From NCBI RefSeq assembly GCF_026157105.1, contig NZ_JANPVQ010000001.1:1295501-1359500 (forward strand): 64,000 nt of DNA. Reading direction: 5' to 3'. The stretch comes from Sphingomicrobium marinum. GTDB taxonomy: Bacteria; Pseudomonadota; Alphaproteobacteria; Sphingomonadales; Sphingomonadaceae. How positions within the stretch are numbered: position 1 is the stretch's first letter; every line of letters begins with the position of its first letter. Made by a program: the position numbers and the translations under genes. A model generated the notes under the pieces. It saw only the letters and a list, made by a program, of their open reading frames with translations, had not been told where the DNA came from and made no database searches. Below, one piece after another: positions 32,101 through 40,740 of the stretch.

Positions 32101-32321
32101 ACATCCAGGAGCATGCGCGCGTCGGCAATTTCTACGTCAACCGCAACCAGATCGGCGCGGTGGTGGAAAGCCAGCCGTTTGGCGGCGAGGGGATGAGCGG
32201 GACTGGCCCGAAAGCGGGCGGTCCGCATTATCTCGAGCGTTTCGCGACCGAACGCGTCACAACTATCGACACCACCGCTGCTGGCGGCAATGCTAGCCTG
32301 ATGGCGGCTATCGAGGGGTAG
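29181..32321 (+). CDS. putA: Bifunctional proline dehydrogenase / L-glutamate-gamma-semialdehyde dehydrogenase PutA
   Basis: A 1046-residue fusion that oxidises proline to glutamate in two steps. The N-terminal half is the FAD-dependent proline dehydrogenase barrel (SVKLSALHPRYEWS, FCRLVKGAYWDTEIK, ATHNANTIAQI). The C-terminal half is the NAD-dependent aldehyde dehydrogenase with ISPWNFPLAIFTG, the general-base Glu in IAETGGQNAM and the catalytic Cys in SAGQRCSALR. It starts directly with a helical arm and lacks the ribbon-helix-helix DNA-binding domain of E. coli PutA, so it should not autoregulate by DNA binding. It follows secA by 13 bases. Confidence 0.96.
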   Translation: MIDRSALRAQYRAEENSLASRRIEEARLSDQQQREAAAMATSLVKAMREHKAAGLDAFLQAYDLGSEEGIALMCLAEALLRIPDAETIDDLIHDKLSKRGWAEKMGQSRSTFVNAATFSLLLTGKVLDEANDPAEGLSNAIGRAVGRLGEPVIRTAVGQAMKILGRQFVFGRTIGEAIKRGQPSRKKGITHSFDMLGEAAMTFADAERYAQAYERAIDRLAKEARGDDSFHVVDGISVKLSALHPRYEWSHADDAKAGILPVLTELCRKASAADVHLTVDAEEADRLELSLDIIEAIASNDSLFENGWEGFGMAIQAYQKRGVETCDWAVRLARKTGRKFFCRLVKGAYWDTEIKAAQVGGLEDYPVFTRKIATDVSYLACAKVLLGAPDAVFPAFATHNANTIAQIKAIAGPRKAAPGFEFQRLHGMGEELYQELQALERGIDEQPTPVRIYAPVGSHKELLAYLVRRLLENGANSSFVNRIADENFTPEELVRDPVEELEKLEPKRNPMIPLPNQIFGPGRKNSAGVDLSDPLVREPLMERLAELSKQTYEAKPTEESRDEHPVRRITSPHDDRIEIGVVHEATEGAIDRAFEAASKAQPDWDRLGGEERARLLDKAADLFEEHRETLFSLCIREAGKTLPDAILEVREAVDFLRYYASEARAKFVHPIPLPGPTGETNELRLHGRGVWVTISPWNFPLAIFTGMLSAALAAGNSVLAKPAEQTPMIADYAVWLLHQAGFPKAVCQLVPGDGKVGAYLTGHPLTAGVAFTGSTDTARAIARSLTDRQEGPIVPLIAETGGQNAMIVDSSALPEQVTRDVVSSSFQSAGQRCSALRVLYIQDDVADGMIEMIAGAMEAQTIGDPRDLKTDVGPVIDATARQALRRHLDWLDHHAKKIMRRDVPEDCDAHGYYVPPSMYEIEHLEQLTGENFGPILHVIRWKSGHLPQVVEAINKTGYGLTLGLQSRIDSTRRYIQEHARVGNFYVNRNQIGAVVESQPFGGEGMSGTGPKAGGPHYLERFATERVTTIDTTAAGGNASLMAAIEG

Positions 32322-32328
32322 AAGGCGG

Positions 32329-32856
32329 GTGGCGCAAATCGATATCGTCAAGGTCGAACAGGCGGACATATCGGCGCTCGCGTCCATCGGGCGGCAGACC
32401 TTCATCGAGACGTTCGAGTCCGGCAATAACCCATCCGATTTTTCCGCATATCTCGATGAGGCGTTCGACGAAGCGCAGCTATTGCGCGAAGTGCAAACCG
32501 AGGGATCGGATTTCTACTTCGCCAAGGTCGATGGCCAGACGGCAGGCTATCTTAAACTCAATACCGGTGATGCGCAGACCGAAAAAGTTGATGGCGACAC
32601 GCTGGAGATCGAGCGCATCTATGTTGACGGATCGATGCAGGGAAGCGGGGTGGGCAAGGCGCTCTTCGAGTTTGCGACGGACATCGCGCGGCGCAAGCAG
32701 ATGGACGCTATCTGGCTTGGCGTCTGGGAAGAAAATCCCAAGGCGATCGCTTTCTACGAGCACCAGGGCTTTCGGCCATTCGGCGTCCATACCTTCATGA
32801 TCGGGACCGATGCCCAGCGGGACATTTTGATGCGCTTGGAACTCGCGCAGGATTGA
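32329..32856 (+). CDS. GNAT family N-acetyltransferase
   Basis: A 175-residue protein starting at a GTG (32329), eight bases after putA, so probably co-transcribed. The acetyl-CoA pyrophosphate loop is VDGSMQGSGVGKALFEFA (Q/GxGxG/A pattern), preceded by the beta-strand LEIERIYV and followed by IWLGVWEENPKAIAFYEHQGF, which is motif B of GNAT enzymes. The acceptor is unknown; small relatives acetylate polyamines or amino-acid-like compounds. No signal peptide is present. Confidence 0.88.
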   Translation: MAQIDIVKVEQADISALASIGRQTFIETFESGNNPSDFSAYLDEAFDEAQLLREVQTEGSDFYFAKVDGQTAGYLKLNTGDAQTEKVDGDTLEIERIYVDGSMQGSGVGKALFEFATDIARRKQMDAIWLGVWEENPKAIAFYEHQGFRPFGVHTFMIGTDAQRDILMRLELAQD

Positions 32857-32878
32857 GCGGGCAGATTTTCTGGCAAAG

Positions 32879-32902
32879 CGGGGTCAGGGCGGCCTGACCC
32901 CG
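32879..32902 (+). terminator. Hairpin after the acetyltransferase gene
   Basis: A perfect 10-bp stem (32879-32888 with 32893-32902) around the loop GCGG, 23 bases after the acetyltransferase stop. It has no T run, so termination may need Rho. The remaining bases up to the tRNA (32903-33016) show no gene. Confidence 0.55.
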
Positions 32903-33016
32903 TCGGTCCTGTCGCGCTATGGCGCGCAGGCCGTCCGCAGTCCGCACGCGCCAGCTCTCACGCAACGACGCTCACTGGCGTTCGCTGTCGTCTCGTTCGG
33001 CGGCTTGTGAAGAAAA

Positions 33017-33091
33017 TGGCTCCCCGAGTTGGATTCGAACCAACGACCAAGTGATTAACAGTCACCTACTCTACCGCTGAGCTATCGGGGA
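33017..33091 (-). tRNA. tRNA-Asn (GTT)
   Basis: A complete cloverleaf of 75 bases including an encoded CCA: acceptor TCCCCGA/TCGGGGA with discriminator G, D arm GCTC-GAGT, anticodon arm GGTGA-CTGTTAA-TCACT with anticodon GTT at 33057-33059, and T arm GTTGG-TTCGAAT-CCAAC. The anticodon reads AAC/AAU, so it is asparagine. Confidence 0.97.
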
Positions 33092-33113
33092 GCAGCCCGA
33101 AAGCGTGACAGGG

Positions 33114-33141
33114 CGTATAACGTCCTTGCCGCAGCAATCAA
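33114..33141 (-). promoter_or_regulatory. Candidate promoter of tRNA-Asn
   Basis: On the minus strand, TTGATT (33136-33141), a 16-base spacer and TATACG (33114-33119), ending 22 bases before the mature tRNA 5' end. Spacing and position suit a housekeeping promoter. Confidence 0.5.
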
Positions 33142-33148
33142 GCCTGTT

Positions 33149-33922
33149 TTAGCTGGTTGCGAACTGTTCTAGCGCGATCCGCTCGTCGAGCGCGTGGTCG
33201 GGGTCGAACAGGATCGTGAGTGCGCGGTCGCGTTCCAGCCATACGTTTACCGTCTTGGCATCGCGGACCTCGAAATGGTCCGCCACCGCGCTCACCGGCC
33301 GGTCTTCTGGGGTCAGCACATCGAAGCGCACCGGGTTGTCATCGGGAATGATCGCGCCCGGCCAGCGCCGGGGCCGGAAGGGGCTGATCGGGGTCAGCGC
33401 CAGCAGTTTGGCCGATAGCGGCAGGATCGGTCCGCCCGCCGACAGGTTGTAGGCAGTCGAGCCTGCCGGCGTCGACACCATCACGCCATCGGCCACCAGC
33501 TTCTCGATGACGAGCCGACCGCGCACGCTGATAGAGATCTTCGCCGTACGCCCTGTTTCGCGCAGCAGGCTTACCTCGTTGATCGCCGATCGCTGGATCT
33601 TCTCGCCTTTGAGCGTTTCCACTTCCATGCGCAGCGGCGCGATCTGGATCGGCTTGGCGGCCGCGATGCGCTCGACCAGGCCATCGGCGTTCCAGTCGTT
33701 CATCAGGAAGCCAAAGGTGCCTCGGTTCATCCCGAACACGGGCTTCAAGGGTAGCTGGCCCTCGAGCATCGCGTGCAGCGTCCGCAGCATGAAACCATCA
33801 CCGCCCAGTGCGACGACGATGTCGGCCTCTTCGGGCCGCACAAAATCATGCGCTTTCTCTATCTCGCGCAACGCTTCTCTGGCGCTGGACTTGGTCGACA
33901 CCATCAGGCCGAGTTTGGTCAA
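33149..33922 (-). CDS. nadK: NAD kinase
   Basis: Phosphorylates NAD to NADP with ATP. The best start is a TTG at 33922 with AGGAG six bases upstream; it yields 257 residues beginning (M)TKLGLMVSTKSS, the normal N-terminus. ATG codons further upstream would add over 30 residues of non-homologous sequence crossing the promoter of the divergent EAL gene. Motifs are VALGGDGFMLR (GGDG), MNRGTFGFLMND and VSTPAGSTAYNLSAGGPIL. It is cytoplasmic. The tRNA-Asn gene follows on the same strand. Confidence 0.93.
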   Translation of the reverse strand: MTKLGLMVSTKSSAREALREIEKAHDFVRPEEADIVVALGGDGFMLRTLHAMLEGQLPLKPVFGMNRGTFGFLMNDWNADGLVERIAAAKPIQIAPLRMEVETLKGEKIQRSAINEVSLLRETGRTAKISISVRGRLVIEKLVADGVMVSTPAGSTAYNLSAGGPILPLSAKLLALTPISPFRPRRWPGAIIPDDNPVRFDVLTPEDRPVSAVADHFEVRDAKTVNVWLERDRALTILFDPDHALDERIALEQFATS

Positions 33923-34045
33923 AGCGGGCTCCTGCTTGTCTTGCGCGCGACCATAGCGAACCCGCCAAAAAGCGCCACTGTCCCGTTGCGGGCCAGCGTA
34001 AAGCGTCAAATTGCGCGCACTGCCTGGCTCGGCCATCAATCCGAT

Positions 34046-34858
34046 ATGGAGAAGTTGGACGTGAAAACACGCGGGAACGACAGGCGGGGGACACCGGCGT
34101 CGCTCATAAAGGGGGACGCGGCGCTGGAGGAAGCGATTGCCGATAAGCGTATCGGCATTCGCTTCCAACCACAGATCGAACCGGCAAGCGGCCGCGTACA
34201 CGCTGTCGAGGCACTCGCGCGCTGGGAAGGGTGCGGCGGCAGCCTGTTCGCCCGCGCCCGCAAGGCCGGGATGGAATTACCGCTGAGCGCCCATGTGCAG
34301 CTGGAAGCGTTGCGCCGCGCCGCGCGCTGGACAGGGCCGATGCGCAAGCTCGGCATCTCGATCAACCTGTTGCCCTGCGAATTCGCCAGCGACGAGCGGC
34401 TCGAGGGCTTGCTCGATCGCATCGACAAGAGCGGCATCGATCCGGAGCGCCTGACGGTGGAAATCGTCGAATCCAGCTTGGTCGCCGACCGCAAGGCCGC
34501 GGCAGACCGCCTCATGGCGCTGAAAGCCTCGGGCATTCGCATCGCAATCGACGATTTCGGTACCGGCTATTCCAGCCTCGCCTATCTCACCAGCCTACCG
34601 ATCGACTGCGTGAAGATCGATCGCGGGCTGATCACCGACATCGTTGGCGGCAATCGCGACCGGATCGTCGTGCGCGCGATGATCCATCTGGCGCACGAAC
34701 TGGGGCTCGACGTGGTCGTCGAAGGCGTGGAAAGCGCCGCACAGCTCGAATTGCTCGCCAGTTGGGGTGCCGACCTGTACCAGGGCTTCCACGGTGCCGA
34801 GGCGCTCGATGAGGAGGAACTGTCCCGCTTCGTGAGCGCGACGAGTATCGCGGCCTAA
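34046..34858 (+). CDS. EAL-domain cyclic-di-GMP phosphodiesterase (stand-alone)
   Basis: The start at the ATG at 34046 (MEKLDVKTRGND) gives 270 residues, little more than one EAL domain with a roughly 35-residue basic lead. Catalytic features look intact: EALARW (residues about 54-59), the Asn in SINLLP, EIVESS, the pair of Asp in IAIDDFGTGYSSLAYL, VKIDRG and VVEGVES. It should therefore hydrolyse c-di-GMP and not merely bind it. There is no membrane span, PAS or receiver domain, so its input signal is unknown. It is divergent from nadK (123 bases between starts), and its stop overlaps the convergent mfd stop. Confidence 0.9.
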   Translation: MEKLDVKTRGNDRRGTPASLIKGDAALEEAIADKRIGIRFQPQIEPASGRVHAVEALARWEGCGGSLFARARKAGMELPLSAHVQLEALRRAARWTGPMRKLGISINLLPCEFASDERLEGLLDRIDKSGIDPERLTVEIVESSLVADRKAAADRLMALKASGIRIAIDDFGTGYSSLAYLTSLPIDCVKIDRGLITDIVGGNRDRIVVRAMIHLAHELGLDVVVEGVESAAQLELLASWGADLYQGFHGAEALDEEELSRFVSATSIAA

Positions 34859-37800
34859 GCGGGCTCCTTCGCCTTCTCACCCGATTTTGCGACCCGCGCC
34901 AGTCCGCGCGATAGCTGCAATGCGCCTTCCAGGCGATCATGCTCGGTCCGCCAGTTGCGGCTGACGACCAGTTTTTCGTCGGGCCGCAGCTTCGCGGTGC
35001 CCTTCAGTCGCTCGATATAGGCCAGCAGCCCTTGCAGATATGGGAAGCCGTCCTTGGCAAAAGTGACGACCGCGCCTTTCGACCCGATGTCGATTTTTGC
35101 AATCCGCGCAAGGCGGCAATTCGCCTTGATCTCAATAACCTGTAAGAGGTTCTGCACTTCGTGCGGCAAGTCGCCGAAACGGTCGATCAGCTCGGCCGCG
35201 AACTCGTCGATCGAGGCGCGGTCGGTCAAATCGCCGAGGCGGCGGTAAAGCCCCATACGCAAGTCGAGATCGGCGACATAATCCTCGGGGATCAGCACCG
35301 GCGCATCGACATTGATCTGGGGGTTGAGCGTCTCCGCGCCCGCTTCGCCCTTCTGCAGAGCAATCGCTTCCTCCAGCATCGACTGGTAGAGTTCGAACCC
35401 GACTTCCTTGATATGTCCCGATTGCTCGTCGCCGAGCAGGTTGCCGGCCCCGCGTAGATCAAGATCGTGACTTGCCAGCTGGAAGCCCGCGCCCAGATTG
35501 TCGAGGTTAGCGAGCACTTGCAGGCGTTTGGACGCGCTTTCGGACACCAGCCGCTCCTCCGGCGTGGTCAAATAGGCATAGGCCCGCGTTTTCGAGCGTC
35601 CGACGCGCCCGCGGAGCTGATACAACTGCGCCAGCCCGAACATGTCGGCGCGGTGGACGATCAGCGTGTTAGCGCTCGGGATATCAAGCCCGCTTTCGAT
35701 GATCGTGGTGGCGAGCAGCACGTCATACTTGCGGTCGTAGAAAGCGCTCATGCGCTCCTCGACCATCGTCGGCGTCATCTGGCCGTGCGCGACGACATAC
35801 TTCACCTCGGGCACTTCCTCGCGCAGGAACTCTTCGATGTCGGGCAGGTCGGAGATGCGCGGCACCACGTAGAAGCTTTGGCCGCCGCGATAATGTTCGC
35901 GCAGCAGCGCCTCGCGGATCACCACCGGATCGCGCGGCATCACGTAGGTGCGCACCGCCAGCCGGTCGATCGGCGGCGTCTGGATGACCGACAGTTCGCG
36001 AAGCCCCGTCATCGCCATCTGCAACGTGCGCGGAATCGGCGTCGCGGTCAGCGTGAGTACGTGAACGTCATTCTTGAGCTTCTTCAGCCGCTCTTTGTGC
36101 TTGACGCCGAAATGCTGCTCCTCGTCGACGATGACGAGGCCCAGCTGCTTGAATTTGACCGTCTTGCCGAGCAGCGCGTGCGTACCGATGACGATATCGA
36201 CCTGGCCTTTTTCGAGACCTTCCTTGGTCTTCTTGGCCTCCGCCGACGGGACGAGCCGCGACAGTCTTCCGATCTTGATCGGAAAACCCTGAAATCGCTC
36301 GGTGAAATTCTCGTAATGCTGGCGCGCCAGCAGGGTGGTAGGGGTGATCACCGCGACCTGCATCCCCTCCATCGCCGCCACGAAGGCTGCGCGAAGTGCG
36401 ACCTCGGTCTTGCCGAAACCGACGTCGCCGCACACCAGCCGGTCCATCGGCTTGCCCGACCCCAGGTCGTCGAGCACGTCGCCGATCGCACTCTCCTGGT
36501 CGTCGGTTTCCTCATAGGGAAAGCGGTCGACGAATTGCGGAAACGCGCTGTCGGGCTGCGCGACCTCGCCCTTGCGGGTGGCGCGCGCCGCCGCGACCTT
36601 GATGAGCTCGTTCGCGATTTCGCGGATGCGCTCCTTCATGCGCGACTTGCGCCGCTGCCACGCCTCACCGCCAAGCTTGTCGAGCGGGACGCTTTCCTCA
36701 CCGCCGCCATAGCGGGTCAGCACGTCGATATTTTCGACCGGCACGTAGAGCTTGTCGCCGCCAGCATATTCGAGCGCGACGCAATCGTGCGGTGCCGATC
36801 CCACCTGGATCGTGGTCAGGCCTTCGTAGCGCGCAATGCCATGCTCTTCGTGAACGACGAGATCGCCCGGCGTCATCGCAGAGAGTTCGGCCAGGAAGGC
36901 ATCGGCGCTCTTCTTGCGCTTCTTGCGGCGAACCAGCCGGTCGCCGAGCATGTCCTGTTCGGACAGCACCGCGACTTCAGGACCAGTGAAGCCGTGGTCG
37001 AGCGGTAGCACCAGCAGCGCGGGGCCCTTCGCACCCAGCGCCTCCTGCCAATTGTCCGCGCCCGTCAACTGCTTGACGCCATGATCCTTGAGCAGCCCGG
37101 CAAGACGCTCGCGCGCGCCCTTGGAATAGCTTGCCAGCACGACTTTACGGCCGCTTTTGCGCAGCTTGGCGACATGATCAGCGACGGCTTCGTAGACATT
37201 GGCGCCTTGCGCGCGCTCGGGTGCGAAATCGCGCGGGCCCGCGACGTCGAGGTCGACCACACGATCATTTTCGGGCTCGGGAAAGGGGCTGGCGAGGTGG
37301 ATCGGCGTCTCGGCCTTCATCGCCTCCCAGTCATCGTCCTCGAGGTAGAGACGATCGGGCGGCAGGGGCCGGTAGCTGCCTGCCTCCGCAGCCTCCACGC
37401 GCTTTCTGTTCTCGTAATAGTCGCGGATCGCTTCGGTTTGCGCGGCTAGAGCCTGGTCGGCATTGGCATCCCGCAAAATGACGTCATGACGGCGCAGATA
37501 GGCCGAGAAATCCGCCAGTTCTTCTTCGAAAAGCGGCAGCCAATGCTCCATACCGGCAAGCCGGCGCCCGTCGCTGACCGCCTGGTAAAGCGGGTCTTCA
37601 GTCGCATTGGCACCGAACATTTCGCGATAGGATGACCGAAACCGCTTGATATTGCCTTCGCTCAGCAGGCTTTCGGACGCAGGCATGAGCGTAAAGCCCT
37701 CGGTGCGGCCGGTCGAGCGTTGGTCGGCAGGATCGAACGCCCGTAATGTCTCGATCTCGTCGCCGAAGAAGTCGAGGCGCACAGCGTGGCCAAGCCCGGC

Positions 37801-38331
37801 CGGGTACAGGTCTAGGATCGCGCCGCGCACCGCGAATTCGCCGGCATCGTGCACCGTATCGACGCGCGCATAGCCTAGCTCGGTCAGCAGGGTGACCAGT
37901 TCGTCGCGGTCGATCTCGACACCTTCTTCGAGCCGCCGGGTCATTCCGGCAATCCGCTCGGGCGTTAGCAGGCGCTGCACAACCGCGTTGACCGTGGTGA
38001 CGAGCAGTTGCGGGCTGTCGGGTTTCTCGATCAGCCGCGCGAGCGTTCCCAAGCGCTCGGTCATCACCCGGAGCGCAGGGCTCGACCGGTCATAGGGTAG
38101 GCAATCCCATGCCGGCAGGCCCAGCACCTCGACATCGGGCGCGAAGACTGGCGCGGTGTCGGCGATGGCGCGCATCGCCGCCTCGTCTGATGCGATGACG
38201 ACCGCGCGGCCACCTTTGTGCGCGGCAGCGCGCGCCAGATCGGTTGCCAACCACGGGAGATAGCCCGTCGGCACGCTCGATAGCGTCAGGGGTTCGTCGG
38301 CCTTCAGTATCTTGGGAAGTGCTTCGCTCAT
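34855..38331 (-). CDS. mfd: Transcription-repair coupling factor Mfd
   Basis: A 1158-residue ATP-dependent translocase that removes stalled RNA polymerase and recruits UvrA. Domains run from an N-terminal UvrB-like module (damage-recognition surrogate), through the RNA-polymerase-interacting Tudor-like domain ([17 protein letters not shown]), to the RecG-like motor with Walker [18 protein letters not shown] and the DEEQHFG box. The [19 protein letters not shown] segment and the C-terminal inhibitory domain D7 complete it. The gene starts four bases inside the end of sdhE and converges with the EAL gene. Confidence 0.97.
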   Translation of the reverse strand: MSEALPKILKADEPLTLSSVPTGYLPWLATDLARAAAHKGGRAVVIASDEAAMRAIADTAPVFAPDVEVLGLPAWDCLPYDRSSPALRVMTERLGTLARLIEKPDSPQLLVTTVNAVVQRLLTPERIAGMTRRLEEGVEIDRDELVTLLTELGYARVDTVHDAGEFAVRGAILDLYPAGLGHAVRLDFFGDEIETLRAFDPADQRSTGRTEGFTLMPASESLLSEGNIKRFRSSYREMFGANATEDPLYQAVSDGRRLAGMEHWLPLFEEELADFSAYLRRHDVILRDANADQALAAQTEAIRDYYENRKRVEAAEAGSYRPLPPDRLYLEDDDWEAMKAETPIHLASPFPEPENDRVVDLDVAGPRDFAPERAQGANVYEAVADHVAKLRKSGRKVVLASYSKGARERLAGLLKDHGVKQLTGADNWQEALGAKGPALLVLPLDHGFTGPEVAVLSEQDMLGDRLVRRKKRKKSADAFLAELSAMTPGDLVVHEEHGIARYEGLTTIQVGSAPHDCVALEYAGGDKLYVPVENIDVLTRYGGGEESVPLDKLGGEAWQRRKSRMKERIREIANELIKVAAARATRKGEVAQPDSAFPQFVDRFPYEETDDQESAIGDVLDDLGSGKPMDRLVCGDVGFGKTEVALRAAFVAAMEGMQVAVITPTTLLARQHYENFTERFQGFPIKIGRLSRLVPSAEAKKTKEGLEKGQVDIVIGTHALLGKTVKFKQLGLVIVDEEQHFGVKHKERLKKLKNDVHVLTLTATPIPRTLQMAMTGLRELSVIQTPPIDRLAVRTYVMPRDPVVIREALLREHYRGGQSFYVVPRISDLPDIEEFLREEVPEVKYVVAHGQMTPTMVEERMSAFYDRKYDVLLATTIIESGLDIPSANTLIVHRADMFGLAQLYQLRGRVGRSKTRAYAYLTTPEERLVSESASKRLQVLANLDNLGAGFQLASHDLDLRGAGNLLGDEQSGHIKEVGFELYQSMLEEAIALQKGEAGAETLNPQINVDAPVLIPEDYVADLDLRMGLYRRLGDLTDRASIDEFAAELIDRFGDLPHEVQNLLQVIEIKANCRLARIAKIDIGSKGAVVTFAKDGFPYLQGLLAYIERLKGTAKLRPDEKLVVSRNWRTEHDRLEGALQLSRGLARVAKSGEKAKEPA

Positions 38332-38603
38332 CGGCGGATCTCGATAAAGTCGAGCTGTTGCATCGCTTCCATCATCGGCCCTTGGTAGCGCTCGGGCACT
38401 TCCTGCGTGCCGATTGCCCAGGCCATGATGTCGACGTCGGTTTCGGTCAGCAGCGCCGCGAACAGCGCCAACTCATGCTCACCCCACGTCTCGTTATAAC
38501 GATCGAAGAAGCCGCCGATCATCATGTCGGCTTCGCGTGTGCCGCGATGCCAGGCACGATATTTCAGGGCGCGGCGCAATTCGTCCATCGGGGTCTCTTC
38601 CAT
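38328..38603 (-). CDS. sdhE: Succinate dehydrogenase flavinylation factor SdhE (DUF339)
   Basis: A 91-residue protein with the hallmark RGTREADMMIGGF (RGxxE motif) and the C-terminal IGTQEVPERYQGPMMEAM. SdhE helps attach FAD covalently to SdhA and, in some bacteria, FrdA. Here it is not near sdh genes: it leads mfd, overlapping it by four bases, and is divergent from recG with 85 bases between. A second ATG five codons later is also possible as the start. Confidence 0.94.
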   Translation of the reverse strand: MEETPMDELRRALKYRAWHRGTREADMMIGGFFDRYNETWGEHELALFAALLTETDVDIMAWAIGTQEVPERYQGPMMEAMQQLDFIEIRR

Positions 38604-38688
38604 AGCAACACAGCCCGCAGCGATTTCGCAGCGAGCTTCAATGATTACCCATGTAGGAACTGCGGCCCGAACTTGCTAGCTGGACTTT

Positions 38689-40740
38689 ATGCGGCCTGAA
38701 TTGCTCCAGCCACTATTCGCCGAAACTGAGGCGCTCAAGGGCGTGGGTCCGCGCATTGCCAAGGCGTTGGAGCGCCTCAAACTCACGCGCGCGCTCGATC
38801 TCGCCTTCCACCTACCCACCGGTCGTATCGAGCGCATCAGGACAGATGCGGTGTCGCACGCCATGGTCGGACAGATCGTGATCGTCGAGGTCGAGCCATT
38901 CGAGCTTCGCGAGGGCAGGGGCCGAGCCCCGACCCGCATTTTCGCGCGCGATGCCGACGACAACACGATCACACTGACCTTCTTCAACAATCCGGGCTGG
39001 GCGAAGAAGCAGCTACCGCTTGGCGACAAGCGCGTAATCGTAGGCAAGCTGGATGCCTACGGGCAGGAACTGCAGATCGTGCACCCCGAGGTGCTTGAGG
39101 CGGGCGTGGAGCCGCCGCTGCGCGAGCCTGTCTACCCACTCACCGAGGGCATCACCAACAAACGCATGCGCGAACTGGTCGCCGCGGCATTAGAGCGCGC
39201 GCCCGAACTGCCCGAATGGATCGAACCTTCGCTTCTCAAGCGCAACGGGTGGCGAGAATGGCGCGCTTCTCTTGCTAAGGCCCATTCAGACGAAGGCGCA
39301 GATAATGCGCGTAACCGCTTGGCCTACGATGAGATTTTCGCCAACCAGCTGGCACTCTTACTGATACGTCAGGCCAATCGCCGTCGAAAGACGGTTCCGC
39401 TTGCAGGCGATGGCCGCCTGGTCGACAAGCTCTCGCTTCCATTCACGCTAACCGCGGCGCAGCAGCGCGTCATCGGTGAAATCACGGGTGACATGGCGCA
39501 GGACCGCCCGATGCTGCGCCTTCTCCAAGGCGATGTGGGTTCGGGCAAGACGCTGGTGGCGCTGATCGCGATGCTGCACGCGGTGGAGGCCGGTGCGCAG
39601 GCTGCGATGTTGGCGCCGACCGAAATCCTAGCTCGCCAGCACCTCGATAGTCTCAAACGCCAGTGCGAAGCGATCGGCGTCACCGTCGCGATCCTGACCG
39701 GCCGCGAGAAGGGCAAAACGCGCGAGAGCATCCTCATGGGCCTCGCCGATGGCAGTATCGACATCTTGGTCGGCACGCACGCTATCTTCCAGCAAAAGGT
39801 GGCCTACAAGAACCTGGGGCTGGTGGTGGTCGACGAGCAGCACCGGTTCGGTGTCTCGCAGCGCCTCTTGCTCACCGAAAAGGGCAGGACGCCGCCGCAT
39901 CTCCTCGCCATGACCGCGACGCCGATACCGCGCACGCTTACGCTGACCCGCTTTGGCGAGATGGAGGTAAGCCAGATCGACGAGCTCCCGCCCGGCCGCC
40001 AACCGATCGACACGTTGGTCGTTTCCGACGAGAAGACCGCCGACGTAATCGACGGTCTGGGCCGTCACATTGCTACTGGCGGGCAGGCCTATTGGGTCTG
40101 CCCGCTGGTCGAGGAATCCGACGGTATCGATGCCGCAGCAGCCGAAGACCGCGCGCAGATCCTCAAGACCCGCTTCGGAAGCGACCGCGTCGGTCTCGTC
40201 CACGGGCGCATGAAGGGCGAGGAGAAGGATGACGTCATGGCGTCATTCGCCAATGGCGACCTCTCGGTGCTCGTGGCGACAACCGTGATCGAAGTGGGGG
40301 TAGACGTGCCCAATGCCACACTGATGATCATCGAGGGCGCCGAGCGTTTCGGTCTCGCGCAGTTGCACCAGTTGCGCGGGCGTGTCGGTCGCGGGGAGGG
40401 CAAGAGCCGCTGCCTCCTGCTTCGCGGTCAAACGCTGTCAGAGACGGCGCGCGCACGGCTCGCATTGATGCGCGAGACCAATGACGGCTTTCGGATCGCC
40501 GAAGAGGATTTGCGCCTGCGCGGCCCCGGCGAAATCCTCGGCACCCGCCAGTCGGGCGAACAGGCCTTTCGTCTTGCTAGCTCGGAGCAGGTCCGCGACC
40601 TTGCGCCAGCGGCCCAAAGCGACGCGCAGCTTCTGCTCGATCGCGACGGCGGCCTTGAGGGCGAACGCGGGCAGGCGGCGCGCACCGCGCTCTATCTCTT
40701 CGAAAGAGATGCTGCGGTCGGCCTCCTCAAAGGGGGCTAG
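38689..40740 (+). CDS. recG: ATP-dependent DNA helicase RecG
   Basis: A 683-residue helicase that remodels stalled forks and Holliday junctions. The N-terminal wedge domain (OB fold) covers about the first 150 residues. Motor motifs are RLLQGDVGSGKTLVALIAM (Walker A), VVVDEQHRFGVSQR (Walker B, DEQH), [11 protein letters not shown] and [37 protein letters not shown] is motif VI. The gene is divergent from sdhE-mfd, so two RecG-like motors lie back to back, and its stop overlaps the convergent tyrS stop. Confidence 0.97.
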   Translation: MRPELLQPLFAETEALKGVGPRIAKALERLKLTRALDLAFHLPTGRIERIRTDAVSHAMVGQIVIVEVEPFELREGRGRAPTRIFARDADDNTITLTFFNNPGWAKKQLPLGDKRVIVGKLDAYGQELQIVHPEVLEAGVEPPLREPVYPLTEGITNKRMRELVAAALERAPELPEWIEPSLLKRNGWREWRASLAKAHSDEGADNARNRLAYDEIFANQLALLLIRQANRRRKTVPLAGDGRLVDKLSLPFTLTAAQQRVIGEITGDMAQDRPMLRLLQGDVGSGKTLVALIAMLHAVEAGAQAAMLAPTEILARQHLDSLKRQCEAIGVTVAILTGREKGKTRESILMGLADGSIDILVGTHAIFQQKVAYKNLGLVVVDEQHRFGVSQRLLLTEKGRTPPHLLAMTATPIPRTLTLTRFGEMEVSQIDELPPGRQPIDTLVVSDEKTADVIDGLGRHIATGGQAYWVCPLVEESDGIDAAAAEDRAQILKTRFGSDRVGLVHGRMKGEEKDDVMASFANGDLSVLVATTVIEVGVDVPNATLMIIEGAERFGLAQLHQLRGRVGRGEGKSRCLLLRGQTLSETARARLALMRETNDGFRIAEEDLRLRGPGEILGTRQSGEQAFRLASSEQVRDLAPAAQSDAQLLLDRDGGLEGERGQAARTALYLFERDAAVGLLKGG

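Noticed and set aside
33017-33091. tRNA-linked integration site (attachment site)
   Set aside because: No integrase gene and no repeat of the tRNA 3' end seen nearby; flanking genes are core genes.
35467-37008. A 513-codon plus-strand frame
   Set aside because: Antisense to mfd, Arg/Asp/His-rich as expected for a shadow frame, no recognisable motif.
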